Notes under the pieces: generated by a model | The model's input: only the letters and a program-made list of their open reading frames with translations | Told to the model about the DNA's origin: nothing | The model's database searches: none | Source: an uncultured Bartonella sp. | GTDB taxonomy: Bacteria > Pseudomonadota > Alphaproteobacteria > Rhizobiales > Rhizobiaceae | Reading direction: 5' to 3' | NCBI GenBank assembly: GCA_946481695.1 | Contig: CAMLON010000008.1 | Location: 1 to 64,000 of the forward strand | Length of the DNA stretch: 64,000 nucleotides | Shown: positions 9,509 through 18,031 of the stretch, piece by piece | Layout: every line of letters starts with the position of its first letter | How positions within the stretch are numbered: the stretch's first letter is position 1 | Program-made: the position numbers and the translations under genes

Positions 9509-10459
9509 ATGAAAATCCATCACAATATCACCGAACTCATTGGCAAGACTCCACTTGTCGAGCTTCATCAATACGGCAAGAAACATCATTTGAAATCCCG
9601 TATTATTGCCAAACTGGAATATCTCAATCCGGCAGGCAGTATAAAAGACCGTGCCGCTTTGAATATGATTAATGAAGCGGAAAAATCCGGCAAGCTGAAA
9701 AAGGGCGATACCATTGTCGATGTTACAAGCGGCAATACAGGCATTGCGCTTGCCGCAGTGGCCGCAGCCAAAGGCTATGCAACGAAATTCTATGTGAGCG
9801 ATAATATCAGCGCCGACAAAATAAAACTTCTCAAGCTTTATGGTGCGGAAGTGGTTGCGGTTGAAAACGCTTTTTTTATGGATCCGGAAGCATTGGAAAA
9901 AATGGCTGCCCGCATCGTTTCGGAAAATCCGGACGCCTTTTTTATCGACCAATTGGCCAATCCCGATAATCCGAAGGTTCATATTGTCTCGACCGGTCCT
10001 GAAATCTGGGAAGATACAGACGGTCAGGTGGACATTCTGGTCTGTGCCATGGGCACAGGCGGAACGGTTTCGGGAACCGGAAAATATTTGAAATCGAAAA
10101 ATCCCAAAATCAAAGTTGTTATTGCAGAACCGGCAGAAACCTCGCTTCCGAGTGAAGAAAACCCCTATCCCGATGAAATTGACGGGGTGCACAAGGTAAG
10201 TGAAGTGCCTCCAGAGTCTCTGCCAAAGAACTATGCGGCAGAAGTGGTTGATGAAATTTTTTCACTCGACACCGCGGATGCTCTTAATGTTCAACGTGAT
10301 CTCTTAACAACCGAGGGAATATTCCCCGGTGTTTCCGCCGCTGCTATTTTATGGACAGCAACCCGCCTTGCCGAACGGGAAGAAAATAAAGGCAAAATGA
10401 TTGTGGCAATTTTCCCTGATAGTGGCGAACGTTATTTAAGTGCTGCAACAAAGAACTAA
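9509..10459 (+). CDS. cysK: Cysteine synthase A (O-acetylserine sulfhydrylase)
   Basis: A 316-residue fold-type II PLP enzyme that makes cysteine from O-acetylserine and sulfide. The PLP lysine is K46 in NPAGSIKDR; TSGNTGIALA is the substrate/asparagine loop, GTGGTVSGTG the phosphate-binding loop, and the protein carries the CysK-like end PDSGERYLS. It starts 15 bp after the second binding protein, making it the last gene of the operon, and a strong intrinsic terminator follows at 10472. A cysK in this position would fix sulfide released from imported organosulfur compounds. The family is certain; a preference for another nucleophile than sulfide cannot be excluded. Confidence 0.92.
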   Translation: MKIHHNITELIGKTPLVELHQYGKKHHLKSRIIAKLEYLNPAGSIKDRAALNMINEAEKSGKLKKGDTIVDVTSGNTGIALAAVAAAKGYATKFYVSDNISADKIKLLKLYGAEVVAVENAFFMDPEALEKMAARIVSENPDAFFIDQLANPDNPKVHIVSTGPEIWEDTDGQVDILVCAMGTGGTVSGTGKYLKSKNPKIKVVIAEPAETSLPSEENPYPDEIDGVHKVSEVPPESLPKNYAAEVVDEIFSLDTADALNVQRDLLTTEGIFPGVSAAAILWTATRLAEREENKGKMIVAIFPDSGERYLSAATKN

Positions 10460-10471
10460 AACAATTGCATA

Positions 10472-10507
10472 TTTGCGGGCAGATGGACTTTGCCCGCAAT
10501 TTTTTTA
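10472..10507 (+). terminator. Intrinsic terminator of the sulfur operon
   Basis: A GC-rich perfect stem (TTGCGGGCA at 10473-10481 with TGCCCGCAA at 10491-10499) and a nine-base loop are followed by a run of seven T residues. It lies 13 bp after the cysK stop codon. Confidence 0.9.
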
Positions 10508-10939
10508 AGAAATATTTGCAGTTTCAAGTTTTTCATTCCCCGTAATGACTTTTTGCGAAAACTCAAAACCGAACGGAAAAGTTTTTATACTGTCAACGCC
10601 GAAAACCAAAAACTTTTTATTTTCGGCTTTAACCACGTCATTCGGTTAAACAAAATCAGACCATAGAACCCGAAACTGGATTTTTATAATCTGCCTCGCG
10701 CTGGCAGCAAACAGGAATGATCAAACAAACGGCAGAAAGTTTTGAAATATGAATTGGCATTTTAAAGCCGCTTATTTTCCTGCTCTGTATATTTGCAGGT
10801 AACACGCGCATTGATCTTGTTAATTTAAAAATATGCCCGTCAAGTTTGAAAAAACAATTGCCTGACGAATGCACGCCTAAGCTATTTTAAAAAGCGCCAA
10901 GCTTTTCGCGTGGCTTTACCTACCAATACAATGAACTGT
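10508..10939. other. Intergenic region without a recognisable gene
   Basis: About 430 bp between the cysK terminator and the convergent flavodoxin-like gene. I see no coding frame with a ribosome binding site and no clear repeat. Confidence 0.6.
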
Positions 10940-11494
10940 TTATTTGTCATTACAAAATTGTTTGGTAATTTCCGCCACATGATGTCCGAGATATTTGGCT
11001 GTGTTTAAATCTTCTATTTTTCGTGTGACATCCGGTGACGCATTATCCGACTGCGCCATAGCGCCGAGTCAGCTTCCGATACCATTCAGATCATTGCGTG
11101 TTTTACCGGAAAGCAAACCGAGATTGACCCATATCATCGCATGTTGGGCGGCAAAAAGGCTCATTGTCATCAAACTGTTGAGCTTGTCGCCATGTTCGGC
11201 TCCCGAATTGGTAAAACCCGCTGCAATCTTGTTGCGCCATTTCTGCTTGACAAAAGCCGGACCGGTTGAATCTTCCATAAATTGTTTGAAATGAGCACTC
11301 ACCGTTCCATTATAGGTAGGCGAGCCGAAAATAATGGCATCGGCTTTTTCAAGCAGGTTCCAATCGACCGGTTTTTCATCAAGCCTGATCAAAAATGTTT
11401 CGGCGTTTTGTACTTCTTTCGCTCCCTCTTCGACATAGTGCGCCAATTTTTCCGTGTGCCCGAAGCCACTTTGATAAACAATTGCTATTTTCAT
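10940..11494 (-). pseudogene. Flavodoxin/WrbA-like NAD(P)H:quinone oxidoreductase, interrupted by an in-frame UGA
   Basis: From ATG 11494 (a TTG lies three codons upstream) the frame encodes a flavodoxin-fold protein with the FMN loop YQSGFGHTEKLA and the FGSPTYNGTVSAHFK segment, like WrbA-type quinone reductases. It stops at a TGA (11071-11069) after the GIGS residues. The same frame continues without another stop for 42 codons (LGAMAQSDNASPDV, then YLGHHVAEITKQF) to a TAA at 10942-10940. Relatives usually have Trp in the GSWLGAMAQSD segment, so a TGG-to-TGA change explains the stop. The product would lose its C-terminal quarter. A sequencing error, or a shortened but functional protein, remains possible. 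Confidence 0.75.
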
Positions 11495-11779
11495 CTTCGC
11501 CAAAACCTCTAAAAACGCGACTGACGGGGAAAGAAAAACGGTATCTTCCAGTCATCGGAAAGCTAATTCTAACAATATTTTATCGTTCTGTTTTCTTCGA
11601 ATTTTTTGTTAAAGATATGATTGTTATTCATGAATAATAAAAGTGAAAGTGACGTTTTCATAAACAGGAAAAATCTGAAGACCAACACAAGCAAAATCGC
11701 CGGCGCAAATGGGTCTCTATGAACAATCTGTTTTCCCGCTCAGGCTGCACAATACGAGCAATCGGAATTGATCTGTCAA

Positions 11780-12334
11780 TCATTCCATATTTGAGGGGAA
11801 CAATGAAATTTTTGAATGATCGTGACGTTTCACAAATTTTATAGATGTGAGCGGAGCAATATCAATTTTAAACAAAGATGAAAGTGGTGCTTTCAACACG
11901 TCAATCATAACCATTCGCAAAAAATTGGCGTCGACGACGATCAATGTCGGTTCGGCATAATTCACGTGTTCAAGCCATTCTACGGTCTTGTCATAAAGAG
12001 TTTTGAAAGAGGTTCCTCCATGCGGGGCTGAATAAGGGTCGCTCAACCATTGCTCAAGCTCGTCTTCCTCTTCATTTGCGAGTTTTTTCAAGGCTTTCGC
12101 GCGCCAATGCCCGTAATCGACAACAGGAATTGAGAAATCTATTTTGAAATTAAGTCCCAATAATTCGACCGTGCGGATAGACGAGGTGAGATTGGCGCAA
12201 ACAATATTCATGCTCTTTTGAACCGAAAATTTTTCGGGCAAAAGGACATCGCTATCAAGACTTTTATTACCGGGAAAAATGCCGCGCTGTTCGGCGCGTG
12301 TCATGCCATGAGTCATAATAATAATTTCCGCCAT
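11780..12334 (-). CDS. Degenerate histidine-phosphatase-fold protein next to cbtBA
   Basis: A 184-residue protein, ATG 12334 behind a GGGAAG box, with a phosphoglycerate-mutase-like layout as often encoded beside cbtAB in alphaproteobacteria (DYGHW near 73-77, PHGG at 104-107, the IDIAPLTSIK ending). The catalytic set looks eroded: the usual RHG is THG at 8-10, the Glu expected after PHGG is Thr108, and the second catalytic His (usually TH followed by a hydrophobic run) is replaced in VVDANFLR around residue 135. It probably lacks phosphatase activity and may be a binding protein or a decaying gene. It is transcribed away from the cobalamin riboswitch. Confidence 0.65.
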   Translation of the reverse strand: MAEIIIMTHGMTRAEQRGIFPGNKSLDSDVLLPEKFSVQKSMNIVCANLTSSIRTVELLGLNFKIDFSIPVVDYGHWRAKALKKLANEEEDELEQWLSDPYSAPHGGTSFKTLYDKTVEWLEHVNYAEPTLIVVDANFLRMVMIDVLKAPLSSLFKIDIAPLTSIKFVKRHDHSKISLFPSNME

Positions 12335-12424
12335 TTCGCTTCCCGCCCGATCTTTTCTGTTTATTCAAACACTAGGAATTTCCAGATTATCACAATAACA
12401 CTCTAGTATTTTCAAACAGAATTT

Positions 12425-12560
12425 GACAGGGATTTTGCTTGAGCCTATGGTGAGCCTCACATTCAACTTCGTGGAACCCGGTGTCAATCCGGGGCGGTCG
12501 CGCCACTGTGACTGTCTACCAATCATGGGACAGAAGCCAGAACTTCGATTTGGATGCTTT
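12425..12560 (+). promoter_or_regulatory. Cobalamin (B12) riboswitch
   Basis: The leader carries the conserved core: a GAGCCT/GGTGAGCCTCAC region, GGAACCCGGTG with AATCCGG (B12 box, about 12472-12490), GCCACTGTGAC at 12502-12512 and AGAAGCCAGAAC near 12533-12543. It ends about 40-60 nt before the GGAGG Shine-Dalgarno of cbtB. Cobalamin riboswitches usually switch off translation or transcription of cobalt/B12 genes when adenosylcobalamin is abundant, consistent with the cobalt transporter genes that follow. Confidence 0.93.
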
Positions 12561-12600
12561 TCCCTTAAACTCAAGGACGCGTTATCCTGAAGGAGGTTTC

Positions 12601-12822
12601 ATGTCTATTAAAACGGCGCATGCGCCGCAAACCATATTTGTTCCGGCCAAAACTATTCCGGTCAAAGCCATTTTGCCATGGGCTATATTTGGCGGTCTTA
12701 TTTGCCTCATCGCCCTTTATTTCATCACCACAGAGCAAGGTGCATTGTCGCTTTTCAGCGGCACCACCATTCATGAATTCGTTCATGATGGGCGCCATCT
12801 TCTCGGTTTTCCATGTCACTGA
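12601..12822 (+). CDS. cbtB: Cobalt transporter subunit CbtB
   Basis: A 73-residue membrane protein with one transmembrane helix (AILPWAIFGGLICLIALYF, about residues 23-41) and a C-terminal His-rich tail, HEFVHDGRHLLGFPCH, the hallmark of CbtB and a likely cobalt-binding segment. ATG 12601 is preceded by a very strong AAGGAGG. Directly downstream of the B12 riboswitch and 12 bp ahead of cbtA. Family knowledge: CbtB and CbtA form a predicted cobalt importer controlled by cobalamin riboswitches. No energy-coupling component is visible in this window. Confidence 0.92.
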   Translation: MSIKTAHAPQTIFVPAKTIPVKAILPWAIFGGLICLIALYFITTEQGALSLFSGTTIHEFVHDGRHLLGFPCH

Positions 12823-12834
12823 GGAGATAGAATA

Positions 12835-13560
12835 ATGGGTTCACTCCTTTATCGGGGCATGCTTGTCGGCCTCGTTGCCGGTCTTATTGCGTTCGGATTT
12901 GCCCGCCTTTACGGCGAGCCTTATGTTGATCGTGCCATTGCTTTTGAAGAATCCCATGAAGCGGCAGAGGAAGCACAAAGCGACCATTCCCATGAAGCTG
13001 AAGAAGAAGTTGTTAGCAGAAAAACACAGGCCGGTTTTGGCCTTTTGACTGCACTTGTGGTTTTTGGTGCGGGTGCAGGCGGGCTTTTTTCCTGTTTTTG
13101 CAGCTATGCCTTCGGCCGTTTGGGAAAATTGAACATCATGGCCACAAGTCTACTGATTTCGGCTTCTGCCTTTATTTCGGTGGTATTGGTGCCGCAGTTG
13201 AAATATCCATCCAACCCGCCAGCAGTCGGGCAACCTGAAACCATTGTTTCCCGTACCGAAGACTATTTCGCGCTTATTCTGGTGTCGCTCCTTGCCATGG
13301 TTCTGGTTTATGTTGCGGCAAACCGGCTTAAAGCAAAATTCGGCGGGCTTAATGCGACGATTATTGCCATGATCGGCTATGCCGTATTCATGGGTATTGT
13401 CTATTTCATTATGCCGGTTGTCAACGAAGTTCCAGCCGACTTTTCGGCTGATGTTTTGTGGCATTTCCGCATTGCGACTTTCGGTATTCAAGCCATATTG
13501 TGGCTGATACTCGGTGTCGGGTTCGGTTATCTTGCCGAAAGACATATGAAAAAACTTTAG
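12835..13560 (+). CDS. cbtA: Cobalt transporter subunit CbtA
   Basis: A 241-residue inner-membrane protein with about five or six predicted helices (LVGLVAGLIAFGFARLY at the start, GLLTALVVFGAGAGGLF, MATSLLISASAFISVVLV, FALILVSLLAMVLVYVAA, IIAMIGYAVFMGIVYFIM, IQAILWLILGVGFGYLA). Between helices one and two lies an acidic, His-containing loop (residues about 38-60, with HEAAEEAQSDHSHEAEEE) that could bind metal. The gene is read together with cbtB from the B12-riboswitch leader. Cobalt uptake is the accepted prediction for the family. Confidence 0.9.
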   Translation: MGSLLYRGMLVGLVAGLIAFGFARLYGEPYVDRAIAFEESHEAAEEAQSDHSHEAEEEVVSRKTQAGFGLLTALVVFGAGAGGLFSCFCSYAFGRLGKLNIMATSLLISASAFISVVLVPQLKYPSNPPAVGQPETIVSRTEDYFALILVSLLAMVLVYVAANRLKAKFGGLNATIIAMIGYAVFMGIVYFIMPVVNEVPADFSADVLWHFRIATFGIQAILWLILGVGFGYLAERHMKKL

Positions 13561-13604
13561 CGGGGGATCGCAAGGAATAGCCAAAGCGGAAATTTTCACG
13601 AAAA

Positions 13605-13686
13605 ACTTTTATCTTCGACAAGTTACTTTTGTCTTCAACGGGGAACTTTCTGTCTTCGACAATGAACTTTTTGCCTTAGACAGGGT
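13605..13686. repeat. Degenerate 20/21-bp tandem repeat, four units
   Basis: Four contiguous units (13605-13624, 13625-13644, 13645-13665, 13666-13686) follow the pattern ACTTTTNTCTTCGACAANG with a few substitutions each. The array lies 44 bp behind the cbtA stop codon and before the hairpin at 13758. No function is known; it belongs to a set of short intergenic arrays in this window. Confidence 0.75.
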
Positions 13687-13757
13687 ATTTGTCCAAGTTT
13701 CCGCTGCTACTCCTTGCATCACCAATTCACTTTCTGTCATACTCTTTGTCTCTATAA

Positions 13758-13785
13758 CAGAAGGTTCTAACCTTCTGTTTGTTTT
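13758..13785 (+). terminator. Intrinsic terminator-like hairpin after cbtBA
   Basis: Perfect inverted repeat CAGAAGGTT / AACCTTCTG (13758-13777, tight loop) followed by TTTGTTTT. It would end the cbtBA transcript roughly 200 nt after cbtA, or insulate the next gene. Confidence 0.55.
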
Positions 13786-13839
13786 GGCGCGGCTTTCGAC
13801 CGGTCGCGGATTTATAAAAAACAGGACAATGAGAATTTT

Positions 13840-14661
13840 ATGAAAATTTACATTTCAGCCGATATCGAGGGGGTGGCCGGTGTTGTTATCCCTCAGCAAT
13901 GTTCATCCGGCAATGCCGAATATGAGCGGGCGCGCCGCTTGATGACCAACGAAGTCAATGCTGCTGTTACCGGTGCATTTGAAGCCGGTGCAAAAGAGGT
14001 TGTTGTGAACGATTCCCATGGTGCAATGGTCAATCTCGTTCCCGAACTCCTCCATCCCGATGCCGAACTTATTCAGGGAAAACCGAAACCGCAAAATATG
14101 GCTTGCGGTCTTGCCGATGGCGGTTTCGACATGGTTTTTCTTGTTGGCCACCATGCCGGAGCAAGCCTTGAAGGTGTGCTTGCCCACACCACCAACAGCC
14201 GCGCTTTCCGTGCTGTCTATCTTGGCGACAAACGATTGGGAGAACCCGGCATTTATGGCGCTTATGCGGGTGAACTTGGTATCCCTGTCGGGCTTTTAAC
14301 CGGCGACAATTGCCTTGAAGAACAAAACAGGGAATTTTTCCCCAAAGCGAGATTTGCAACAGTCAAACATGCTTATGCCAATCGTGCTGCGCGTTCTCTT
14401 TCGCCCACAAAATCGTGCGAAAAAATAAAAGCGGCCGCCTTTGAAGCTGTCAAAAACAAGCATGAAATGAAGCCCTTTATTATACGCCCACCTTTTATGG
14501 TGAAATTCGAGGTTCTTTGGCCGGCCCTTGCCGATCAGGCCGCACATCTACCTCCGGCCAAGCGTATTGATGCGGTAACAATCGGCTTTGACTGCAATTC
14601 CGTTCGCGATGCAATCGGTTGGATGAGCGCTGTTTCTGCACTTGCCGCTTCAGTCATGTGA
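13840..14661 (+). CDS. M55-family D-aminopeptidase (DppA-like)
   Basis: A 273-residue zinc aminopeptidase of the DppA type, which releases N-terminal D-amino acids from short peptides. The metal ligands of Bacillus DppA are all in place: D8 and E10 in SADIEG, H60 in NDSHG, H104 in VGHHAG and E134 in RLGEPG. H116 in the LAHTTNS segment matches the catalytic His. The length is typical. It stands alone with its own terminator at 14691, but sits between cobalt uptake and the glutathione/peptide importer, so a role in peptide or peptidoglycan fragment use is plausible. DppA of Bacillus is induced for adaptation to nutrient limitation. Confidence 0.88.
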   Translation: MKIYISADIEGVAGVVIPQQCSSGNAEYERARRLMTNEVNAAVTGAFEAGAKEVVVNDSHGAMVNLVPELLHPDAELIQGKPKPQNMACGLADGGFDMVFLVGHHAGASLEGVLAHTTNSRAFRAVYLGDKRLGEPGIYGAYAGELGIPVGLLTGDNCLEEQNREFFPKARFATVKHAYANRAARSLSPTKSCEKIKAAAFEAVKNKHEMKPFIIRPPFMVKFEVLWPALADQAAHLPPAKRIDAVTIGFDCNSVRDAIGWMSAVSALAASVM

Positions 14662-14690
14662 GAGAAGGCTTGAACTTTTTTTAAAACCAT

Positions 14691-14722
14691 GAAAGCGGGC
14701 TTTAGCCCGCTTTTTCTTCTTT
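14691..14722 (+). terminator. Intrinsic terminator of the M55 peptidase gene
   Basis: AAAGCGGGCT (14692-14701) pairs with AGCCCGCTTT (14704-14713) and is followed by T-rich sequence. It lies 30 bp after the stop codon. Confidence 0.85.
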
Positions 14723-15119
14723 TTGACGCGACCGGTTTCACATTCAAAACAATATGGGATATGACCGGCTTTTAATGGTAAAACAAGACCTGCTTTTCGA
14801 GTGTGAAGCTTCAACTTTCCGCGCCGATCTTGGCACACTTTACAAAAGCAGCCTTACGGTTTTTCCGGCTTAAAATGTTCCAGATTTTTAAACGTCATTG
14901 CTGTTTTGTTATTCAACGCTTCAATATGCGGAATATTCAGCTTACCCTCATTGAAACGTAAAAAGCATGAAACGTAAAAATAAGTGACGCATAAAAAATG
15001 ACATCCCGATATTGAAATGTAATCCTCAAACCCATTTCACGGCATAAATCTTAAGTCAAAGGGAAACAGTTTCCCCTTCGCTTAACAAACTTAACGAACA
15101 ATCACCAATTGCCGGAAAA
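14723..15119. other. Intergenic region between convergent genes
   Basis: About 400 bp between the M55 peptidase terminator and the end of iaaA. It contains a short direct repeat (TGAAACGTAAAAA near 14953 and 14969) and an imperfect hairpin close to 15060-15080 that could end the gsi operon on the minus strand. No gene was recognised. Confidence 0.5.
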
Positions 15120-16049
15120 TCAATAAATACCGGTATGAATTTCACCATCTTGGCCCATCCATGCGCGATACATTCCCTCGCTATTGAAAGGCAGACAGAC
15201 TTCGCCCTTGGCATTAACGGCAATAAGCCCACCCTCGCCGCCAATTTTTGCGAGATCTTTGACAACCGATTGCGCGGCTTCTTCAAGTGTTTCTTTTCCC
15301 CAGCGGATACGGGCGTCGATTTCGTGCGCTGCGGCATAGCGGATAAAATATTCGCCATGTCCGGTTGCCGAAACTGCACAGGTTTTGTCATCTGCCCATG
15401 TACCGGCACCGATAACCGGACTATCGCCGACACGACCGGGGAACTTGGCAGTCATTCCGCCGGTCGAGGTTGCTGCCGCCACATGGCCGAAAACGTCACA
15501 GGCAACAGCGCCGACTGTGCCATGGCGCCGTGAAGGATCATTTTCTTCGTCACCATTCCGGCGCCGCTCCATTTCCTGTTCAAGTGCTTTCATGCGCCGT
15601 TCGGTGTAAAACCATTCGGCCGGTTTGATTTCAAGCCCGATCTCGCGGCAAAATTCGTTAGCTCCTTCACCGGCAAGGAAAACATGTTCGGTTTTTTCCA
15701 AAACAGCGCGGGCTGCAAGAACCGGATGACGCGGCCCGAAAATTCCGGCAACGGCACCGGCATTGCGGTCGCGCCCGTCCATGATGGCGGCATCCATTTC
15801 CTGCGTGCGGTTGGTGGTATAAACAGCACCACGACCGGCATTGAAAAGCGGATCGTCTTCCAGTGCCATAACGGAAGCAGTGACCGCGTCAACGGCCGAG
15901 CCATTCGCCTTCAGCACAGCGCGCCCTGCCTCAAGTGCCAATGTCAGCCCATGACGATAAGCTTTTTCTTTTTCTTCCGTCATATCTTTCGAGCGCATTG
16001 TGCCGGCGCCACCATGAATGGCGATAACCGGTTTTACAGGAGACGACAT
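15120..16049 (-). CDS. iaaA: Isoaspartyl peptidase / L-asparaginase (Ntn hydrolase)
   Basis: A 309-residue plant-type asparaginase that cleaves beta-aspartyl (isoaspartyl) dipeptides and asparagine. It is made as a precursor and self-cleaves before the nucleophile T178 in RRHGTVGAVACD. Other family segments are the IHGGAG start near residue 11, AGRGAVYT near 71-78, STGGMTAKFPGRVGDSP and SATGHGE. ATG 16049 follows an AAGGA box. It is the last gene of the gsi operon, 60 bp after gsiD. In Escherichia coli iaaA is likewise joined to gsiABCD, but there it is the first gene. Confidence 0.92.
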   Translation of the reverse strand: MSSPVKPVIAIHGGAGTMRSKDMTEEKEKAYRHGLTLALEAGRAVLKANGSAVDAVTASVMALEDDPLFNAGRGAVYTTNRTQEMDAAIMDGRDRNAGAVAGIFGPRHPVLAARAVLEKTEHVFLAGEGANEFCREIGLEIKPAEWFYTERRMKALEQEMERRRNGDEENDPSRRHGTVGAVACDVFGHVAAATSTGGMTAKFPGRVGDSPVIGAGTWADDKTCAVSATGHGEYFIRYAAAHEIDARIRWGKETLEEAAQSVVKDLAKIGGEGGLIAVNAKGEVCLPFNSEGMYRAWMGQDGEIHTGIY

Positions 16050-16109
16050 TTCAAAGTCCTTTCAAAAAACCATTTCAGGCTATTTTAAAAAATAGCGTTC
16101 CGACGCCGG

Positions 16110-16997
16110 TCAATTGACGTCGATTTTGGGATCAAGCGCGTCACGCAAGCCATCGCCGAAAACATTGAAGGCCAAAACCGTAACGAAAATTGCAATACCC
16201 GGATAAAGGGTGAGGTGATCGGCAACGCCCATATAGCTGCGGCCTGCGGCAAGCATTGCACCCCATTCCGAGCTTGGTGGTTGGGCACCAAGGCCGATAA
16301 AGGAAAGGCTTGCTGCGGTTAAAATAGATGTGCCGATACGCATGGAAAAATAGACAATCACATTGGGCAAGGTTCCGGGCAGCAAATGGCGCAATACGAT
16401 CATATGATCGGAAACACCGATGGCACGCGCCGCATCGATATAGACAGCCTTTTTCATCGAAAGCGTGGTACCGCGCGAAAGGCGGGCAAAAACCGGTACG
16501 GAAAACACTGCAACCGCATAAATCACATTGTCAATTCCCGGTCCCAGAATGGCGATGACGGCAATGGCAAGCAAAATGCCGGGGAAGGCAAACAGCACAT
16601 CGGAAATGCGCATAATGAGAGAGTCGAGAAAGCCGCCATAAAAGCCTGCGAGAATTCCCAGAAACACACCGATAAGACCGCCAAGCGTAACCGATAGAAA
16701 ACCGACAGCCAGAGAGATACGCCCGCCATAAATGATGCGGGTAAATATATCGCGGCCATATTCATCGGTTCCTGCCCAGTGGGCGGCAGATGAACCCTGC
16801 AAAATGGCGTTATAATCGGCACTATTGGGGTCAAGCGTCATGAATAAGGGAGCGAAAATAGCCGAGCCGATCAACAAAAGCAGAAAAACAAGTGCCACAA
16901 TCGCGGCTTTCTGACGCGCGAAACGGCGCAAAAATTCGCCGAAGGGCTTGCGCGTTGCCTCGGCAACGAGTGTATCGGATGAAGTGTTCGCACTCAT
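16110..16997 (-). CDS. gsiD: Glutathione/peptide ABC transporter permease (GsiD/DppC type)
   Basis: A 295-residue inner-membrane permease. After a polar N-terminus, the first helix ([22 protein letters not shown]) is followed by a periplasmic part with [20 protein letters not shown], the classical DppC/OppC segment, five further helices, and the EAA loop [19 protein letters not shown]. Its ATG overlaps the gsiC stop codon (ATGA), so the two subunits are translationally coupled. It forms the channel with GsiC, driven by GsiA. Assignment to glutathione rather than dipeptides rests on the gsi-iaaA gene order. Confidence 0.85.
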   Translation of the reverse strand: MSANTSSDTLVAEATRKPFGEFLRRFARQKAAIVALVFLLLLIGSAIFAPLFMTLDPNSADYNAILQGSSAAHWAGTDEYGRDIFTRIIYGGRISLAVGFLSVTLGGLIGVFLGILAGFYGGFLDSLIMRISDVLFAFPGILLAIAVIAILGPGIDNVIYAVAVFSVPVFARLSRGTTLSMKKAVYIDAARAIGVSDHMIVLRHLLPGTLPNVIVYFSMRIGTSILTAASLSFIGLGAQPPSSEWGAMLAAGRSYMGVADHLTLYPGIAIFVTVLAFNVFGDGLRDALDPKIDVN

Positions 16998-17914
16998 GAG
17001 TAACGGATCTCCGGATTAACAAAAGCATAGAGAACATCAACCAGAAGATTGATAAGGATGAACTCTAGTGAAAAGAGCAAGATCAGCGCCTGAAGAACCG
17101 GATAGTCGCGATAGGAGACTGAATCGATCAACAGTCTTCCAAGCCCCGGCCACGAAAACACTGTTTCGACAACAATCGAGCCACCAAGCAAAAAGCCGAA
17201 TTGCAGACCCACCATGGTGATGACCGGAATAAGCGCATTGCGCAATGTGTGTTTCCATGTCACCAGACGTTCGGGAACCCCCTTGGCGCGCGCAGTGCGG
17301 ATATAATCCTCACGTGATATTTCGATAAAAGCCGAACGCGAAAACCGTGCCATAACAGCGGCAACCCCGACGCCAAGCGTAAACGACGGCATAATAAAAT
17401 GAAGTGCTGTTCCATAACCGCCGGTGGGAAGAAGGCCAAGCCGCACAGAAAACAGATTGATTAAGAGAAGACCAAGCCAGAAGACCGGAAATGAAATGCC
17501 AGAAACGGCCACAACCATACCGGTATAATCCTGCCAACGCCCTCTTTTGACCGCCGAAAAAACACCGATGAGTAGCCCCAATATGGTTGACCAGATCATC
17601 GAAAAAACGGTGAGCCAGACAGTTGGCATAAAACGTTCGCCAATTTCCGAGGAAACGGGTTTGCGGGTTTTCAAGGATTCGCCAAAATCACCATGAACGG
17701 CGTTTTCCACAAAGGTCACATATTGCGCCCATATCGGCTGATCAAGCCCAAGTTGCGAGCGCATGGCTTCCACTGTTTCCGCATCGGCATCAACACCGGC
17801 TGCAAGACGGGCAGGATCGCCCGGCAAAAGCCGCACAAAACCGAATACGATCAGTGATATGACAAAAATCACCGGTATGATGGAAAGCAGGCGTTTGATA
17901 ATAAAAGCAAACAT
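16994..17914 (-). CDS. gsiC: Glutathione/peptide ABC transporter permease (GsiC/DppB type)
   Basis: A 306-residue inner-membrane permease beginning with the DppB-type helix ([20 protein letters not shown]) and the LPGDPA motif near residue 31. It has six predicted helices, the [10 protein letters not shown] segment and the cytoplasmic EAA loop [20 protein letters not shown]. Typical length for the family. It lies 117 bp after the second binding-protein gene and overlaps gsiD by four bases. Confidence 0.87.
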   Translation of the reverse strand: MFAFIIKRLLSIIPVIFVISLIVFGFVRLLPGDPARLAAGVDADAETVEAMRSQLGLDQPIWAQYVTFVENAVHGDFGESLKTRKPVSSEIGERFMPTVWLTVFSMIWSTILGLLIGVFSAVKRGRWQDYTGMVVAVSGISFPVFWLGLLLINLFSVRLGLLPTGGYGTALHFIMPSFTLGVGVAAVMARFSRSAFIEISREDYIRTARAKGVPERLVTWKHTLRNALIPVITMVGLQFGFLLGGSIVVETVFSWPGLGRLLIDSVSYRDYPVLQALILLFSLEFILINLLVDVLYAFVNPEIRYS

Positions 17915-18031
17915 CGAAAATCCCGAACTTTAGAGTGAACGGCGCGAACACGCGCCTATTCTCCGTTATTATCCAGTTTAAAAACCCGTGTTCCAATTGC
18001 TAACCACGGGTTCAATTCAAAAAACTCCGTT

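Noticed and set aside
9407..10192. Open frame of 261 codons on the minus strand
   Set aside because: Antisense to cysK; a composition effect.
11069..11071. UGA as selenocysteine or programmed readthrough codon
   Set aside because: Relatives carry Trp at this position, not Cys, and no SECIS-like hairpin follows. A nonsense mutation is the simpler explanation.
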